Assembly: GCA_024402695.1 (NCBI GenBank) | Contig: JAKSTG010000016.1 | Coordinates: 1 to 61,842 of the forward strand | Origin: Treponema sp. | GTDB lineage: Bacteria; Spirochaetota; Spirochaetia; Treponematales; Treponemataceae | DNA length: 61,842 bases | Direction: 5' to 3' | Shown: positions 7,941 through 16,354 of the stretch, piece by piece | Position numbering within the stretch: position 1 is the first letter of the stretch | Layout of the letters: each line of letters begins with the position of its first letter | Position numbers and translations under genes: made by a program | The notes under the pieces: model-generated | Seen by the model: the letters and a program-made list of their open reading frames with translations, nothing else | Database searches by the model: none | What the model was told of the DNA's origin: nothing

Positions 7941-8384
7941 TTAGTAGTACATTTCTGCGCAGTCTTTCCAGTCAATCAGTTCATTTTCTTTGAAGAAAAT
8001 GTTGATTTCACGTTCTGCTGATGCATCGCTGTCTGAAGCGTGGATAATGTTGTGACTTGTGCGAACACAGAAATCTCCGCGGATTGTTCCAGGAGCTGCT
8101 TCAGAAGGTTTTGTAGCACCAACGAGTTTGCGTACCAGAGTAACGCAGTCATCTGCCTGCCATACCATAGCAACTACAGGACCTGAAGTAATGTAATCTA
8201 CCAGTTCACCGAAGAAAGGCTTTTCTGCATGTTCTGCATAGTGTTCTTTAGCCATTTCTGGAGTGATGGTCATAAGTTTAAGGCCTACAAGTTTAAGACC
8301 TTTTTTTTCGAGGCGAGAAATAACTTCGCCAACCAACCGGCGGTTAACTACACCGGGTTTAAGCATTGTGTAACATCTACTCAT
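7941..8384 (-). CDS. ndk: Nucleoside diphosphate kinase
   Basis: A 147-residue enzyme that transfers a phosphate from ATP to other nucleoside diphosphates through a phosphohistidine. The active-site histidine is His115 in NIIHASDS, followed by the expected D-S-x-x-S-A-E-R-E stretch. The N-terminal strand [16 protein letters not shown] differs from the usual K-P-D-G-V form: the Asp is replaced, giving [19 protein letters not shown] is the standard substrate-head segment. It heads the ndk-gpsA-ffh unit. Upstream on the same strand a TTGAGA-N17-TATACT promoter ends nine bases before the ATG, and no Shine-Dalgarno is visible. Confidence 0.95.
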   Translation of the reverse strand: MSRCYTMLKPGVVNRRLVGEVISRLEKKGLKLVGLKLMTITPEMAKEHYAEHAEKPFFGELVDYITSGPVVAMVWQADDCVTLVRKLVGATKPSEAAPGTIRGDFCVRTSHNIIHASDSDASAEREINIFFKENELIDWKDCAEMYY

Positions 8385-8393
8385 AATTAGTTA

Positions 8394-8422
8394 AGTATAT
8401 AGAAAATATGTACAATTCTCAA
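8394..8422 (-). promoter_or_regulatory. Promoter of ndk-gpsA-ffh
   Basis: On the minus strand TTGAGA (8417-8422), a 17-bp spacer and TATACT (8394-8399) form a good sigma-70-type promoter. Nine bases separate the -10 box from the ndk ATG, so the leader would be zero to three bases. Confidence 0.7.
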
Positions 8423-8437
8423 TGGATAATAAATTAT

Positions 8438-8465
8438 TTGACAACAGGGGACTCTCATATAAAAT
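8438..8465 (+). promoter_or_regulatory. Promoter of the secreted glycosidase gene
   Basis: TTGACA (8438-8443), a 16-bp spacer and TAAAAT (8460-8465). Transcription would start near 8472, leaving a leader of about 48 bases with a GAGAGG ribosome-binding site. It lies back to back with the ndk promoter. Confidence 0.6.
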
Positions 8466-8519
8466 TAAAGAAAACTTAATATTGCAACCTGATAATTCAA
8501 CCAAACGAGAGGTCTGATA

Positions 8520-11156
8520 GTGAAAAAAACAGCTTTTGTTCTGATGATTTTGATTTCCGGTGCTCTTTTTGCCCAGGGAATTCGGCCTGCTGAAGGGGCT
8601 TTTACCTTTAATGTCCTTGATATGGCAGAGGATTCTCCTGTTTCCTGCCGGGATCTGAATAAGGAAATCACCAATGAAAGCCCACGTATGGTAGTTGATA
8701 AGGACGGACATCTGTCTGTAGGCGGAGAAAGGGTACGTATTTTCGGAACAAATCTGTCGGCTTTCCCGGAAAAGAGCATGGCCGAAAGAAATGCCCGGAG
8801 TCTTGCAGACCGCGGATTCAACTGTATTCGTTTTCATCATACTGATGCGGACTGGGTTTCCTGTTTCATCAAGAAAACTTCAGACGGAAAACGTATAATT
8901 GACCCGGTCCAGCTGGATAATTTTGACTATTTTGTATATATGCTGAAGATTTACGGTATCTATACTAACCTGAATCTTCTTACAGGCCGTACTTATACCG
9001 AAAAAGACGGCATGCCAGAGGGGACAGACCGCATTTCTGACTGGAAAAACCGCCATCTTCTTGGGTTCTGGAACGATCAGGCCCGTGACCTTCAGAAGGA
9101 ATATGCAAAGGCTCTTCTGGAACATGTAAATCCATATACAGGAATCCCTCTTAAAGAGGATCCTGCTCTGTGTATTGTGGAAATCAATAATGAACAGGGA
9201 ATGATTCATTCCTACATCGCCAATAATTTTCATGATACTCCTGCAAATTTATGGAATGAACTGGAAATCAAATGGAATCAGTGGCTTAAAAAGCAGAATC
9301 TGGATTATGAAAAGCTTTCGGCATCATACAACAGGTCTCAGCCTTTGGGAAATTATCTTCTGGATTCAAAAAGCAGATGGAATCTTGAACAGCATGATGG
9401 AGCAAAGGCTACCAGATCCGGTGAAGGCAGTTCTGTTAAGATCAAGATTTCGGGTAACGGAAAGGCTGCCTGGCATGTTCAGTACAATTCTGCCGGCTTG
9501 AACATCGAAAAAGACCAGATTTATACAATTTCCTTTAAGGCAAAGGCTTCTAAACCTGCAAAAGTCAGTTTTGCCCTTATGATGGCCCATGATCCGTGGG
9601 AAAATCTTGGATGGGTTAAGAACCTTAATCTGGATAAAGAGTGGCAGACCTATGAATTTGTGGTGGCAGATCTGAAATCGGACCAGAATGCCCGCTTTAA
9701 TGTGGGGGATATGGGCTACCTTGAAGGAACCACCCTTGAAATCAAGGATTTTACAATGCGTGAGGGTGGAAATCTCTTCAATCTTAAGAAAACCCCAAAC
9801 GGGGTCCTCCTTCCAGAAGCCGGAGATTACTGGAGTCTTCCTGACGGTTACAAGAATCTTGTTCTGAACTTCCTTTATGATGTGGAAACTGACTATTGGA
9901 CAGATATGAGGGATTATGTGAAAAATGTCCTCGGTTGCCCGGCTCTGATTATGGGAAGCGCAATGGGTAACATCACTACGGGACATGCCATGCTTTTTGA
10001 CATGGTGGACAGCCATTCTTATTTCAATCACCCTGAATTTCCGGGAAATTCCTGGGATCAGGCAAACTTTGCAGTAAGAAACGCAGATCTTACAAAGCAG
10101 GAGAACTCCAGAACTCTTTCTTATCCTGCCGGTTTAAGGGTTTTCGGAAAACCTTTCTGTGTTTCTGAATATGACCATCCTTATCCAAATCAGTTTACCG
10201 CAGAAATGTATCCTATGCTGGCAGCCTATGCCTCTTACCAGGACTGGGATGCCGTTTTCACCTTCTGTTCGGATCTGATCGAATCGGCAGAAGCCAAAAA
10301 CAGGAAGATTTCCGGTTATTTTGACCAGACTCATAACCCGGTAAAGACTGCGGCATCTCCGGTTGCGGCCCGTATATTCAGAACAGGAGCCGTTTCACCC
10401 GCAGATAACTATATCTGGATGAATCTTGACCAGAAAACAGAACGGGAAAACCTTTACCGTTTCAGAAGCTGGGAAGTTGGAAATTCCTCGTTATGGGGCT
10501 TTATTCCAATAATGGCTCTTGGAAACCGAACCGGAATCCTCTGGGAAAGCAGTCCTGATCCTCTTTGGAAAGGATGTGACTCAGAAAAGGCTGCTTCAAT
10601 GACGGCTTCTCTTAAGGAAAATCTGAAAAAATCTTCTGCCGGATTAAGCGGCAGCGGGGAGAACTCATCTGTTTTCTGGGAAGAAGAAAAAGGAACTTTC
10701 CTTGCAAGTGGAGAAAACGCCTTTGTTTTCGTTGGACGTAAAGATTCACCGGCAATGAAAAAGGTTCTGAAAGACGGTTCCTTCAGTTTTGAATTTGTTC
10801 CTTCAGGAGATTTTGCCTCTGTTAGTGGAGTTCGTAAGGCTGACGGAAAATGGCTGGTCTTTGCAGGTTCCTGGAGCGGAAACAAAGGGGAACAGCTTCG
10901 TGAATACGGAAATCCTAAACCATATTCAACTTCAAATGATGTTATTCAGCGGGATGACGTAAAACTAACTTCAAAGGCGCCTTATTCTTCAAAAGATGCA
11001 GTAACTCTTTCTGTTTCGGGGCTTCTGAAATCTCTTAAAGGCAAAATGAAACTTGTTCCTCTTTCGGAAAAGGGACTTCCTTCCGGAAAAGCCCAGAAAG
11101 GTACCGAATTCGAACTGACTGAAGCCTCCGGAACTCTCTGGTATCTTATTGAATAG
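8520..11156 (+). CDS. Secreted glycoside hydrolase, GH5-like barrel with an inserted carbohydrate-binding module
   Basis: An 878-residue secreted enzyme candidate. The signal peptide (residues 1-19) ends LFAQG. Residues 55-260 begin a (beta/alpha)8 barrel: FGTNLSAFPEK, NCIRFHHTDADW, then CIVEINNEQG, where N224-E225 is the clan GH-A acid/base pair. A jelly-roll module of the CBM4/9 type is inserted at about 285-415 (ends DFTMREGG). The barrel resumes and offers the nucleophile candidate Glu550 in CVSEYDHPYPN. A C-terminal beta-rich domain follows to residue 878. Clan GH-A enzymes cleave beta-linked glycans such as cellulose, mannan or xylan; the exact GH family and substrate cannot be read here. 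The start is GTG 8520 with GAGAGG at 8507-8513. The GC content looks higher than in neighbours. It stands alone, divergent from ndk. Confidence 0.75.
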   Translation: MKKTAFVLMILISGALFAQGIRPAEGAFTFNVLDMAEDSPVSCRDLNKEITNESPRMVVDKDGHLSVGGERVRIFGTNLSAFPEKSMAERNARSLADRGFNCIRFHHTDADWVSCFIKKTSDGKRIIDPVQLDNFDYFVYMLKIYGIYTNLNLLTGRTYTEKDGMPEGTDRISDWKNRHLLGFWNDQARDLQKEYAKALLEHVNPYTGIPLKEDPALCIVEINNEQGMIHSYIANNFHDTPANLWNELEIKWNQWLKKQNLDYEKLSASYNRSQPLGNYLLDSKSRWNLEQHDGAKATRSGEGSSVKIKISGNGKAAWHVQYNSAGLNIEKDQIYTISFKAKASKPAKVSFALMMAHDPWENLGWVKNLNLDKEWQTYEFVVADLKSDQNARFNVGDMGYLEGTTLEIKDFTMREGGNLFNLKKTPNGVLLPEAGDYWSLPDGYKNLVLNFLYDVETDYWTDMRDYVKNVLGCPALIMGSAMGNITTGHAMLFDMVDSHSYFNHPEFPGNSWDQANFAVRNADLTKQENSRTLSYPAGLRVFGKPFCVSEYDHPYPNQFTAEMYPMLAAYASYQDWDAVFTFCSDLIESAEAKNRKISGYFDQTHNPVKTAASPVAARIFRTGAVSPADNYIWMNLDQKTERENLYRFRSWEVGNSSLWGFIPIMALGNRTGILWESSPDPLWKGCDSEKAASMTASLKENLKKSSAGLSGSGENSSVFWEEEKGTFLASGENAFVFVGRKDSPAMKKVLKDGSFSFEFVPSGDFASVSGVRKADGKWLVFAGSWSGNKGEQLREYGNPKPYSTSNDVIQRDDVKLTSKAPYSSKDAVTLSVSGLLKSLKGKMKLVPLSEKGLPSGKAQKGTEFELTEASGTLWYLIE

Positions 11157-11225
11157 AAACAGCCGAACAGAGTCCTGCTTTTTTAGTATTTATTAACATT
11201 TCTCTTTTTGATATTATGTTTACTT

Positions 11226-12551
11226 ATGATAGTAATGAAATTTGGCGGTTCTTCTGTAGCAAATGCAGACAGAATCAAGCACGTAGCCTCGATTATTAAG
11301 GCATATCGCGATCAGCGTCCGGTAGTTGTTCTCTCAGCAATGGGTGATACAACTGATTATCTTCTTGATGCAGCAGACATGGCAGTAAACGGCACAGTAG
11401 ACATAAAAAATGTCCGTGACCTTCATTATGAAACTGTTGATGTTCTTGGACTGGACAAAAAACCTGTAGATGATCTTCTTGGTGAACTGAATCAGCTCCT
11501 TACAGGAATCAGCATGCTCCGCGAACTTACAAAAAAGACTCGTGATTACCTGGTTTCATTCGGTGAACGTCTTTCGGTACGCATCATGGCCATGTACCTG
11601 GAAAAAGAAGGGGTTCCTGCAAACTTCTTTGATGCCTGGGATATCGGAATGGTTTCTGACTCGAACTTTATGTCAGCTGAACTTCTTGATGAAGTTTGGG
11701 AAAACATTCCAAAAGCTCTCAATGCTTACAAAGACGGCCTGTCAAACGCAATTCCAATCGTTACAGGTTTCATCGCAAAAGACAAAAACGGAAACATTAC
11801 AACTCTGGGACGCGGCGGTTCAGACCTTTCAGCAACAATGATCGGTTCTGCTATGGGTGCCGTTGAAATCCAGACATGGAAAGATGTTGACGGTATCATG
11901 ACAACTGACCCACGCATCTGTTCTGATGCAAAACCTGTTTCTGAAGTAACATACGAAGAAGCTCAGGAACTGGCTATGTTCGGGGCACAGGTTCTTCACC
12001 CACGTTCAATGATTCCTTGTCGCAAGACAGGAACTCCAGTTCGTGTAAAGAACTCATACAATATCACTAGTCCTGGATCTATCATTGTTGAAAAACACAA
12101 CGGAAAAACAAGTCCTGTTTGCGCTATCACAACTGTAAAGAAAATCAGCCTTATCGATATCCAGTCATCACGTATGCTTGGTGCTGCCGGATTCCTGGCT
12201 CACGTTTTCAACCAGTTCCTCAAATGGAATATTTCTATTGATGTTATCGCTACATCAGAAGTTTCAGTTTCTCTTACAGTAAACTCAAAAGACAAGATTG
12301 ACGGTCTTCTTGAAGATCTTGGTCGCGTTGCCGATGTTGAAGTTCACTCAGGAAAAGCTATCGTAACTGTTGTTTGTGACGCTAAACATTCTTCATCAAT
12401 CCTGGCTGCAGGTTTTGATGCTCTCGCCGATGAAGGAATCAACGTACAGATGATTTCTCAGGGTGCAAGCAAAGTAAACATCAGTATGATTGTTGATGAA
12501 TCTGAAGCTGAACAGACTGTAAAGGTTCTGCACAAAGCTTACTTTGGGTAA
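11226..12551 (+). CDS. lysC: Aspartate kinase
   Basis: A 441-residue monofunctional aspartokinase, the first step from aspartate to lysine, threonine, methionine and diaminopimelate. The N-terminal MIVMKFGGSSV carries the K-F-G-G-S-S nucleotide/aspartate motif. The aspartate-binding TLGRGGSDLSA and the VDGIMTTDPR segment lie mid-protein. The last 150 residues form paired ACT domains (ISLIDIQSSRMLGAAGF, then INVQMISQGASKVNIS), which bind the feedback inhibitor. The start ATG 11226 was preferred over an in-frame TTG at 11208 because a TATTAT -10 box sits at 11212-11217, eight bases before this ATG; no Shine-Dalgarno exists. ATG 11235 is another possible start. dapB follows after 108 bp. Confidence 0.95.
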   Translation: MIVMKFGGSSVANADRIKHVASIIKAYRDQRPVVVLSAMGDTTDYLLDAADMAVNGTVDIKNVRDLHYETVDVLGLDKKPVDDLLGELNQLLTGISMLRELTKKTRDYLVSFGERLSVRIMAMYLEKEGVPANFFDAWDIGMVSDSNFMSAELLDEVWENIPKALNAYKDGLSNAIPIVTGFIAKDKNGNITTLGRGGSDLSATMIGSAMGAVEIQTWKDVDGIMTTDPRICSDAKPVSEVTYEEAQELAMFGAQVLHPRSMIPCRKTGTPVRVKNSYNITSPGSIIVEKHNGKTSPVCAITTVKKISLIDIQSSRMLGAAGFLAHVFNQFLKWNISIDVIATSEVSVSLTVNSKDKIDGLLEDLGRVADVEVHSGKAIVTVVCDAKHSSSILAAGFDALADEGINVQMISQGASKVNISMIVDESEAEQTVKVLHKAYFG

Positions 12552-12552
12552 A

Positions 12553-12587
12553 AATAGGGAATAGGGAATAAGAAATAAGGAATAATT
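12553..12587 (+). repeat. Five-copy heptamer repeat AATARGR
   Basis: Immediately after the lysC stop codon five consecutive 7-mers read AATAGGG, AATAGGG, AATAAGA, AATAAGG and AATAATT. They lie in the lysC-dapB gap, upstream of the dapB ribosome-binding site. Confidence 0.7.
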
Positions 12588-12659
12588 GGACTGTTCGGGA
12601 AATCAGTTTTTCCGGAAGTCTGATGTAATGTTTCTGCGGTTATTTAGGAGAAGTTCATA

Positions 12660-13439
12660 ATGAAGATTGCTTTAGTTGGATACGGAAAGATGGGGCTTAT
12701 GCTGCGTAATGCTGCAGAAGCCTGTGGACATGAAGTTGTTGTTACTATTGATGTTGGAAATAAAGCCGCTGATGTAATCGTTCCTGTAGGGGACGGAAAA
12801 GCTGTTGCAGATGCAGTAAAAGCAAGCGGAGCTGAAGGGGTAATTGAATTTACACACCCAACAGCCGTTATGGAAAACATCAAACATCTTCTTCCACTGG
12901 GACTTCCACTTGTTGTTGGAACTACCGGCTGGAATGATAAATATGCCGAAGTTGAAGCAATGGCAAAAGAAACAAACGGTGTAATCCTTGGAGGAGGAAA
13001 CTTCTCTGTTGGTGTAAACCTTCTTTACAAGATCATTGCTGAAGCACAGAAACTTATTGCTGAATATCCTGAATATGATACTGCTGTATGGGAAATGCAC
13101 CATACACAGAAGGCAGACAGTCCTTCAGGAACTGCTCTGGAAATAGCAAAGGTAATTCTGGACAACTGTTCTGCAAAAACAGAAATCGTTACAGACGAAT
13201 TCAAGCAGAAACCTGAAAAACACCAGCTTCACGTTTCTTCTACACGTTGCGGAAACGTTCCTGGAACCCATTCAGTTTTCTTTGACGGACCTGCAGATAC
13301 AATTGAAATCAAACATACTGCAAGAAGCCGCGAAGGATTTGCTTACGGGGCTGTTCATGGTCTTGAAAAACTGGCAGACGGACTTAAAGACGGTTCACTG
13401 CAGAAAGGCCGTTTCTACAAAATGACAGAAATGTTCTAA
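12660..13439 (+). CDS. dapB: 4-hydroxy-tetrahydrodipicolinate reductase
   Basis: A 259-residue NAD(P)H-dependent reductase of the lysine/diaminopimelate pathway. The dinucleotide motif is GYGKMG (7-12). GTTGW at 87-91 and the NFSVGVN segment at 114-120 are conserved. The catalytic pair His147-His148 and Lys151 sit in EMHHTQKADSPSGTA, the family's signature. Placed after lysC it completes a small aspartate-pathway cluster; the two steps between them (asd, dapA) are not in the window. An AGGAG ribosome-binding site lies about ten bases before the ATG. Codons are biased to A- or C-ending forms (CCA, ACA, AAC) as in lysC and recA, suggesting high expression. Confidence 0.96.
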   Translation: MKIALVGYGKMGLMLRNAAEACGHEVVVTIDVGNKAADVIVPVGDGKAVADAVKASGAEGVIEFTHPTAVMENIKHLLPLGLPLVVGTTGWNDKYAEVEAMAKETNGVILGGGNFSVGVNLLYKIIAEAQKLIAEYPEYDTAVWEMHHTQKADSPSGTALEIAKVILDNCSAKTEIVTDEFKQKPEKHQLHVSSTRCGNVPGTHSVFFDGPADTIEIKHTARSREGFAYGAVHGLEKLADGLKDGSLQKGRFYKMTEMF

Positions 13440-13464
13440 TTAAATAGATTGAAACAGATTTGTT

Positions 13465-13501
13465 AAAAAAAGACTTCCTTGAATCAAGGAAGTCTTTTTT
13501 T
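13465..13501. terminator. Bidirectional rho-independent terminator
   Basis: A perfect stem of 17 bp (13465-13481 with 13485-13501), made of an A-run, GACTTCCTTG and their complements, closes a three-base AAT loop. It ends in a long T-run and lies between convergent dapB and the minus-strand gene. Confidence 0.9.
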
Positions 13502-13514
13502 TTATCAGAAAGAT

Positions 13515-14681
13515 TTATACTTCGGCTTCATCGATGCGGCCGAATTCACAAAGAGCTTTTGAAATGCGCAGATATTCAACCTGTTCAAGGGAGTTTTTAA
13601 GAACCTTGTAAAGTTTGATTTCTCCGGTTCCAAGACTGCTTGAAACCACAGAAAGGGTTTTTCTGTTTCCTTCAGGAAGTTCAATTACTTTGTTGCTCAA
13701 ATCAGTGATCTTACAGAATATGTCAATGTCTACAACCCACTGTTTGTTGCGGAAACTTACAGACCAATGGAGTTCTTCGAATTCGTTCTGCGAGATTTCC
13801 TGACAATCCCATACAAATTCTCCGTTTTTTTTGTTTTCTCCGGCATCAAACATGAATCGGTTGCCTTCGAAGTTCAGAAGCAGGGATGCCTTGTCACCGT
13901 AAAGTCCGTGAATGGCAAAAGAAGATTCAAACATTGTGCGGCCGGAAATAAGGCTTGAAAGGCTTGAAGCCGAAATATGGAAACAAGGATTTGGAAGGGA
14001 TTTTCCCCATGATTTGTCAAAATAACCGAAAGAAGTAAGCGGATTTACATAGTAATCGGTTCCGCACCAGGAAATTGTACCTGTAAAGTTTGTGCGGCAT
14101 CCGATTGGGGCCCAGAATTCAGTCTTGTCTTCGTAACCTTTTTCAAATTCCTGGATTACTTCGAAATCAAGGTTCCATTCTGCGTAACCTTCCTGACAAA
14201 GGTATTCCGGATGGCTCTGCAGGTCTTTCTGGGTGCAGCTGATGAATCCGCTCAGGTGATTTTCTGTGAAAACGCAGGTTCCCATGTGGATTTCAAAAGG
14301 TTTCTGCGAGATTTTTACGTTATTCAGGGAATCGTAGATGGCAATGTGTTTTCCGCGCTGCCCGAAAGCACCGAAGCGAACACAAATGTATGAAGGAGGA
14401 ACAAGGTTTTCAGACTGGATTTCTGTGGCAGATACAGTTCCTGCAAGGGCATACTGAAGATCTTCCGCACTTACAGCGTTTCTCTGTTTGAAACCAAGCA
14501 TGGCTTCTGATGGGGAAAGGTTTGGATTTAGCATCTCCAGTTCAAGGAAAAATGCCTTTTCTGTTCCAGTGTCTTTTTCTGCTGCGTTAAATACATAGCG
14601 CCAGATTACAATTCCGTTCTTTTTGAGACCTCCGGAGAGTGCGTATCTGGTGTTTGATAAACCTTTCTTTGAAATACCCAT
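13515..14681 (-). CDS. Tocopherol-cyclase-like (AttH/CrtC-type beta-barrel) protein
   Basis: A 388-residue protein without signal peptide or membrane segments. It is rich in beta-strands and aromatic residues. The block GYFDKSWGKSLPNPCFHIS, followed by SSFAIHGLYGDKASLLLNF, resembles the conserved Y-x-E-K-D-W-G core of bacterial tocopherol-cyclase-family proteins, which share a double lipocalin-like barrel with AttH/CrtC proteins. In plants these enzymes close the chromanol ring. Bacteria of this type are not known to make tocopherol, so any ligand here is unknown. The ribosome-binding site is GAAGG, six bases before the ATG. It is monocistronic and convergent with dapB. The family call is tentative; the alternative is an uncharacterised Treponema family. 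Confidence 0.45.
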   Translation of the reverse strand: MGISKKGLSNTRYALSGGLKKNGIVIWRYVFNAAEKDTGTEKAFFLELEMLNPNLSPSEAMLGFKQRNAVSAEDLQYALAGTVSATEIQSENLVPPSYICVRFGAFGQRGKHIAIYDSLNNVKISQKPFEIHMGTCVFTENHLSGFISCTQKDLQSHPEYLCQEGYAEWNLDFEVIQEFEKGYEDKTEFWAPIGCRTNFTGTISWCGTDYYVNPLTSFGYFDKSWGKSLPNPCFHISASSLSSLISGRTMFESSFAIHGLYGDKASLLLNFEGNRFMFDAGENKKNGEFVWDCQEISQNEFEELHWSVSFRNKQWVVDIDIFCKITDLSNKVIELPEGNRKTLSVVSSSLGTGEIKLYKVLKNSLEQVEYLRISKALCEFGRIDEAEV

Positions 14682-14727
14682 TATTTACCTTCTTCTTTTG
14701 TTTATTTTCGGAACATTAGGAAAATAC

Positions 14728-14757
14728 TTTAAAGGTATCGAAAAATTATGGTATAAT
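14728..14757 (+). promoter_or_regulatory. Promoter of rpe operon
   Basis: A perfect TATAAT lies at 14752-14757, with a weak TTTAAA at 14728-14733 (18-bp spacer). The rpe ATG is eight bases after the -10 box, so the transcript is expected to begin at the start codon or within two bases of it. Confidence 0.65.
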
Positions 14758-14765
14758 TCTCTATT

Positions 14766-15395
14766 ATGAGTACTCAGATTCTGGCACCGTCACTTCTTTC
14801 GGCGGACTTTACAAATTTAGGTGCAGCATTGGAAATGGTTGAAGAAGCCGGTTCAGGCGCAGTTCATATTGATGTTATGGACGGCAGCTTTGTTCCTGAA
14901 ATCACTTATGGTGAACCTGTTATCCGTTCTGTAAGACGCTGTACAAAACTTCCATTTGACGTTCATTTAATGGTAGAAAAGCCTGAAAATCACGTTAAGC
15001 TTTTTGCAGATGCAGGAGCAGACTGGATTACTTTCCATATAGAAGCAACAAATCACGCACACCGTGTTATTCAGATGATTCACGAACTTGGCAAAAAAGC
15101 AGGGGTCGCCATTAATCCTGGAACTCCTTTGTCTGCCATTTCAGAAATTCTTGAATATGCTGACCTTATTCTTGTTATGACTGTTAATCCTGGCTGGGGA
15201 AACCAGAAAATGATTCCTTCAACTCTGGATAAAGTAAGAGAACTCAAGAAAATCAGAGAAGCAAAAAACTACAATTATATGATTTCAGTTGATGGGGGAG
15301 TTAACGAAAAAACTCTTTCCTCTGTTGTAGAAGCCGGAACAGATGTTGTTGTTTCCGGATCTGCTTTCTTTAATAGAACTTTAAACTGGAAATAA
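14766..15395 (+). CDS. rpe: Ribulose-phosphate 3-epimerase
   Basis: A 209-residue TIM-barrel enzyme that interconverts ribulose-5-phosphate and xylulose-5-phosphate in the pentose phosphate pathway. LAPSLLSADF opens the barrel. The metal ligands are His34 and Asp36 (VHIDVMDGSFVP), His67 (FDVHLMV) and the Asp of SVDGGV near residue 177. MTVNPGWGNQ corresponds to the family's V-x-P-G-x-x-G-Q loop, with N for the usual E/G. VVVSGSAFF is the phosphate-binding end. The ORF starts eight bases after a TATAAT box and has no Shine-Dalgarno. Three envelope-type genes follow in the same direction with short gaps. Confidence 0.96.
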   Translation: MSTQILAPSLLSADFTNLGAALEMVEEAGSGAVHIDVMDGSFVPEITYGEPVIRSVRRCTKLPFDVHLMVEKPENHVKLFADAGADWITFHIEATNHAHRVIQMIHELGKKAGVAINPGTPLSAISEILEYADLILVMTVNPGWGNQKMIPSTLDKVRELKKIREAKNYNYMISVDGGVNEKTLSSVVEAGTDVVVSGSAFFNRTLNWK

Positions 15396-15415
15396 TCAGG
15401 GAGCCTTTTGTTATC

Positions 15416-16315
15416 GTGTTGAATATTAGCAAAAAACTGGTCACAACTGTCATTTCTGTTTGTCTTTTCTCAGCTGCTCTTTTGGGTCAGTCTAAAAGTG
15501 CCGCTGAATCAGCTTTCCTTGACGGATGTAAGGCCTACTCTGCAGGCGACTGGACAACTGCAGTTTTTTCTCTGAAAAAAGCTGCATCCTTTGATACCAA
15601 TAATAATGCTGATACTATCTATCTCCTGATCAATGCCGAAATTTATTCCGGTGATTTTCAGAGTGCCCTTGATGACTGTGTTTATTTCCTTGATGAATTC
15701 AGAGGTTCTTTCTACGAACCAAACGTAATTTATCTGAAAGGCCGCTGTTTCTATTCTCTTGGTGAATATGACAAGGCTGTAATTACCCTCAGTGATTTCT
15801 GTCATCAGTATGAAAATCACGATATGTATGCTTCAAGTCTTTTCTGGATTGGTGAATCTTTTTATGCCTGCTACCAGTATGACGAGGCCCGCGCTCTTTA
15901 CCAGAGAGTCGTATCTGAATTTCCGGATGACGCAAAGGCACCTGCCTGCCAGTACCGTATTGAAACAATCGGGCAGCGTGAAAGAGAAGAAAAACTTCTT
16001 TACCTTCTGAAACAGACAGGCGAAGAATATCTTTTTGCAAAAGAAGAATATGAAAAACAGCTGAAGGTTTATACTTCTGAAACTTCTGCAGGAACAAGGG
16101 CAAAACTTTATGAAGCCCAGAAGAAAAATGCAGAGCTGGAAGAAAAGTACCGCAAGCTGGAAAATGAACTTAGAGAATTTAAAATTGCCGCAGGCATAAT
16201 TGATGCTGCAAGTGCTGAAGCACAGGCAAAAAGTGAGCTGGATAAAGAACAGGAACTTCTTGAACTTCTGAAAGCAAAAGCAGAAGAAACAAGATATCTT
16301 CTTCAGGATCAGTAA
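15416..16315 (+). CDS. Exported TPR / coiled-coil protein (YbgF-like)
   Basis: A 299-residue protein with an N-terminal signal segment (hydrophobic VTTVISVCLFSAALLG, residues 9-24). Four or more TPR-like repeats follow between residues 30 and 190 (for example SLGEYDKAVITLSDFC and ACYQYDEARALYQRVVSEFP). Residues 200-299 form a long charged coiled coil (KKNAELEEKYRKLENELREF). The arrangement recalls CpoB/YbgF, but in reverse order (TPR first), so no specific role is assigned. The start is GTG 15416; CAGGGAG at 15398-15404 is the only ribosome-binding-like sequence, 11 bases upstream. It lies 20 bp after rpe and before a lipoprotein and a TPR membrane protein. Confidence 0.65.
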   Translation: MLNISKKLVTTVISVCLFSAALLGQSKSAAESAFLDGCKAYSAGDWTTAVFSLKKAASFDTNNNADTIYLLINAEIYSGDFQSALDDCVYFLDEFRGSFYEPNVIYLKGRCFYSLGEYDKAVITLSDFCHQYENHDMYASSLFWIGESFYACYQYDEARALYQRVVSEFPDDAKAPACQYRIETIGQREREEKLLYLLKQTGEEYLFAKEEYEKQLKVYTSETSAGTRAKLYEAQKKNAELEEKYRKLENELREFKIAAGIIDAASAEAQAKSELDKEQELLELLKAKAEETRYLLQDQ

Positions 16316-16354
16316 GGCTGAACCGGAAATCAAATTCTGAAAAAAGGATTGTTT

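Noticed and set aside
8520..11156. Polysaccharide utilisation locus
   Set aside because: The two glycosidases are 40 kb apart, with housekeeping genes between them, and no sugar transporter or SusC/D-like pair is near either.
11157..11225. Lysine riboswitch before lysC
   Set aside because: The region is only 69 bp, has no multi-helix structure, and the likely transcript starts at the codon.
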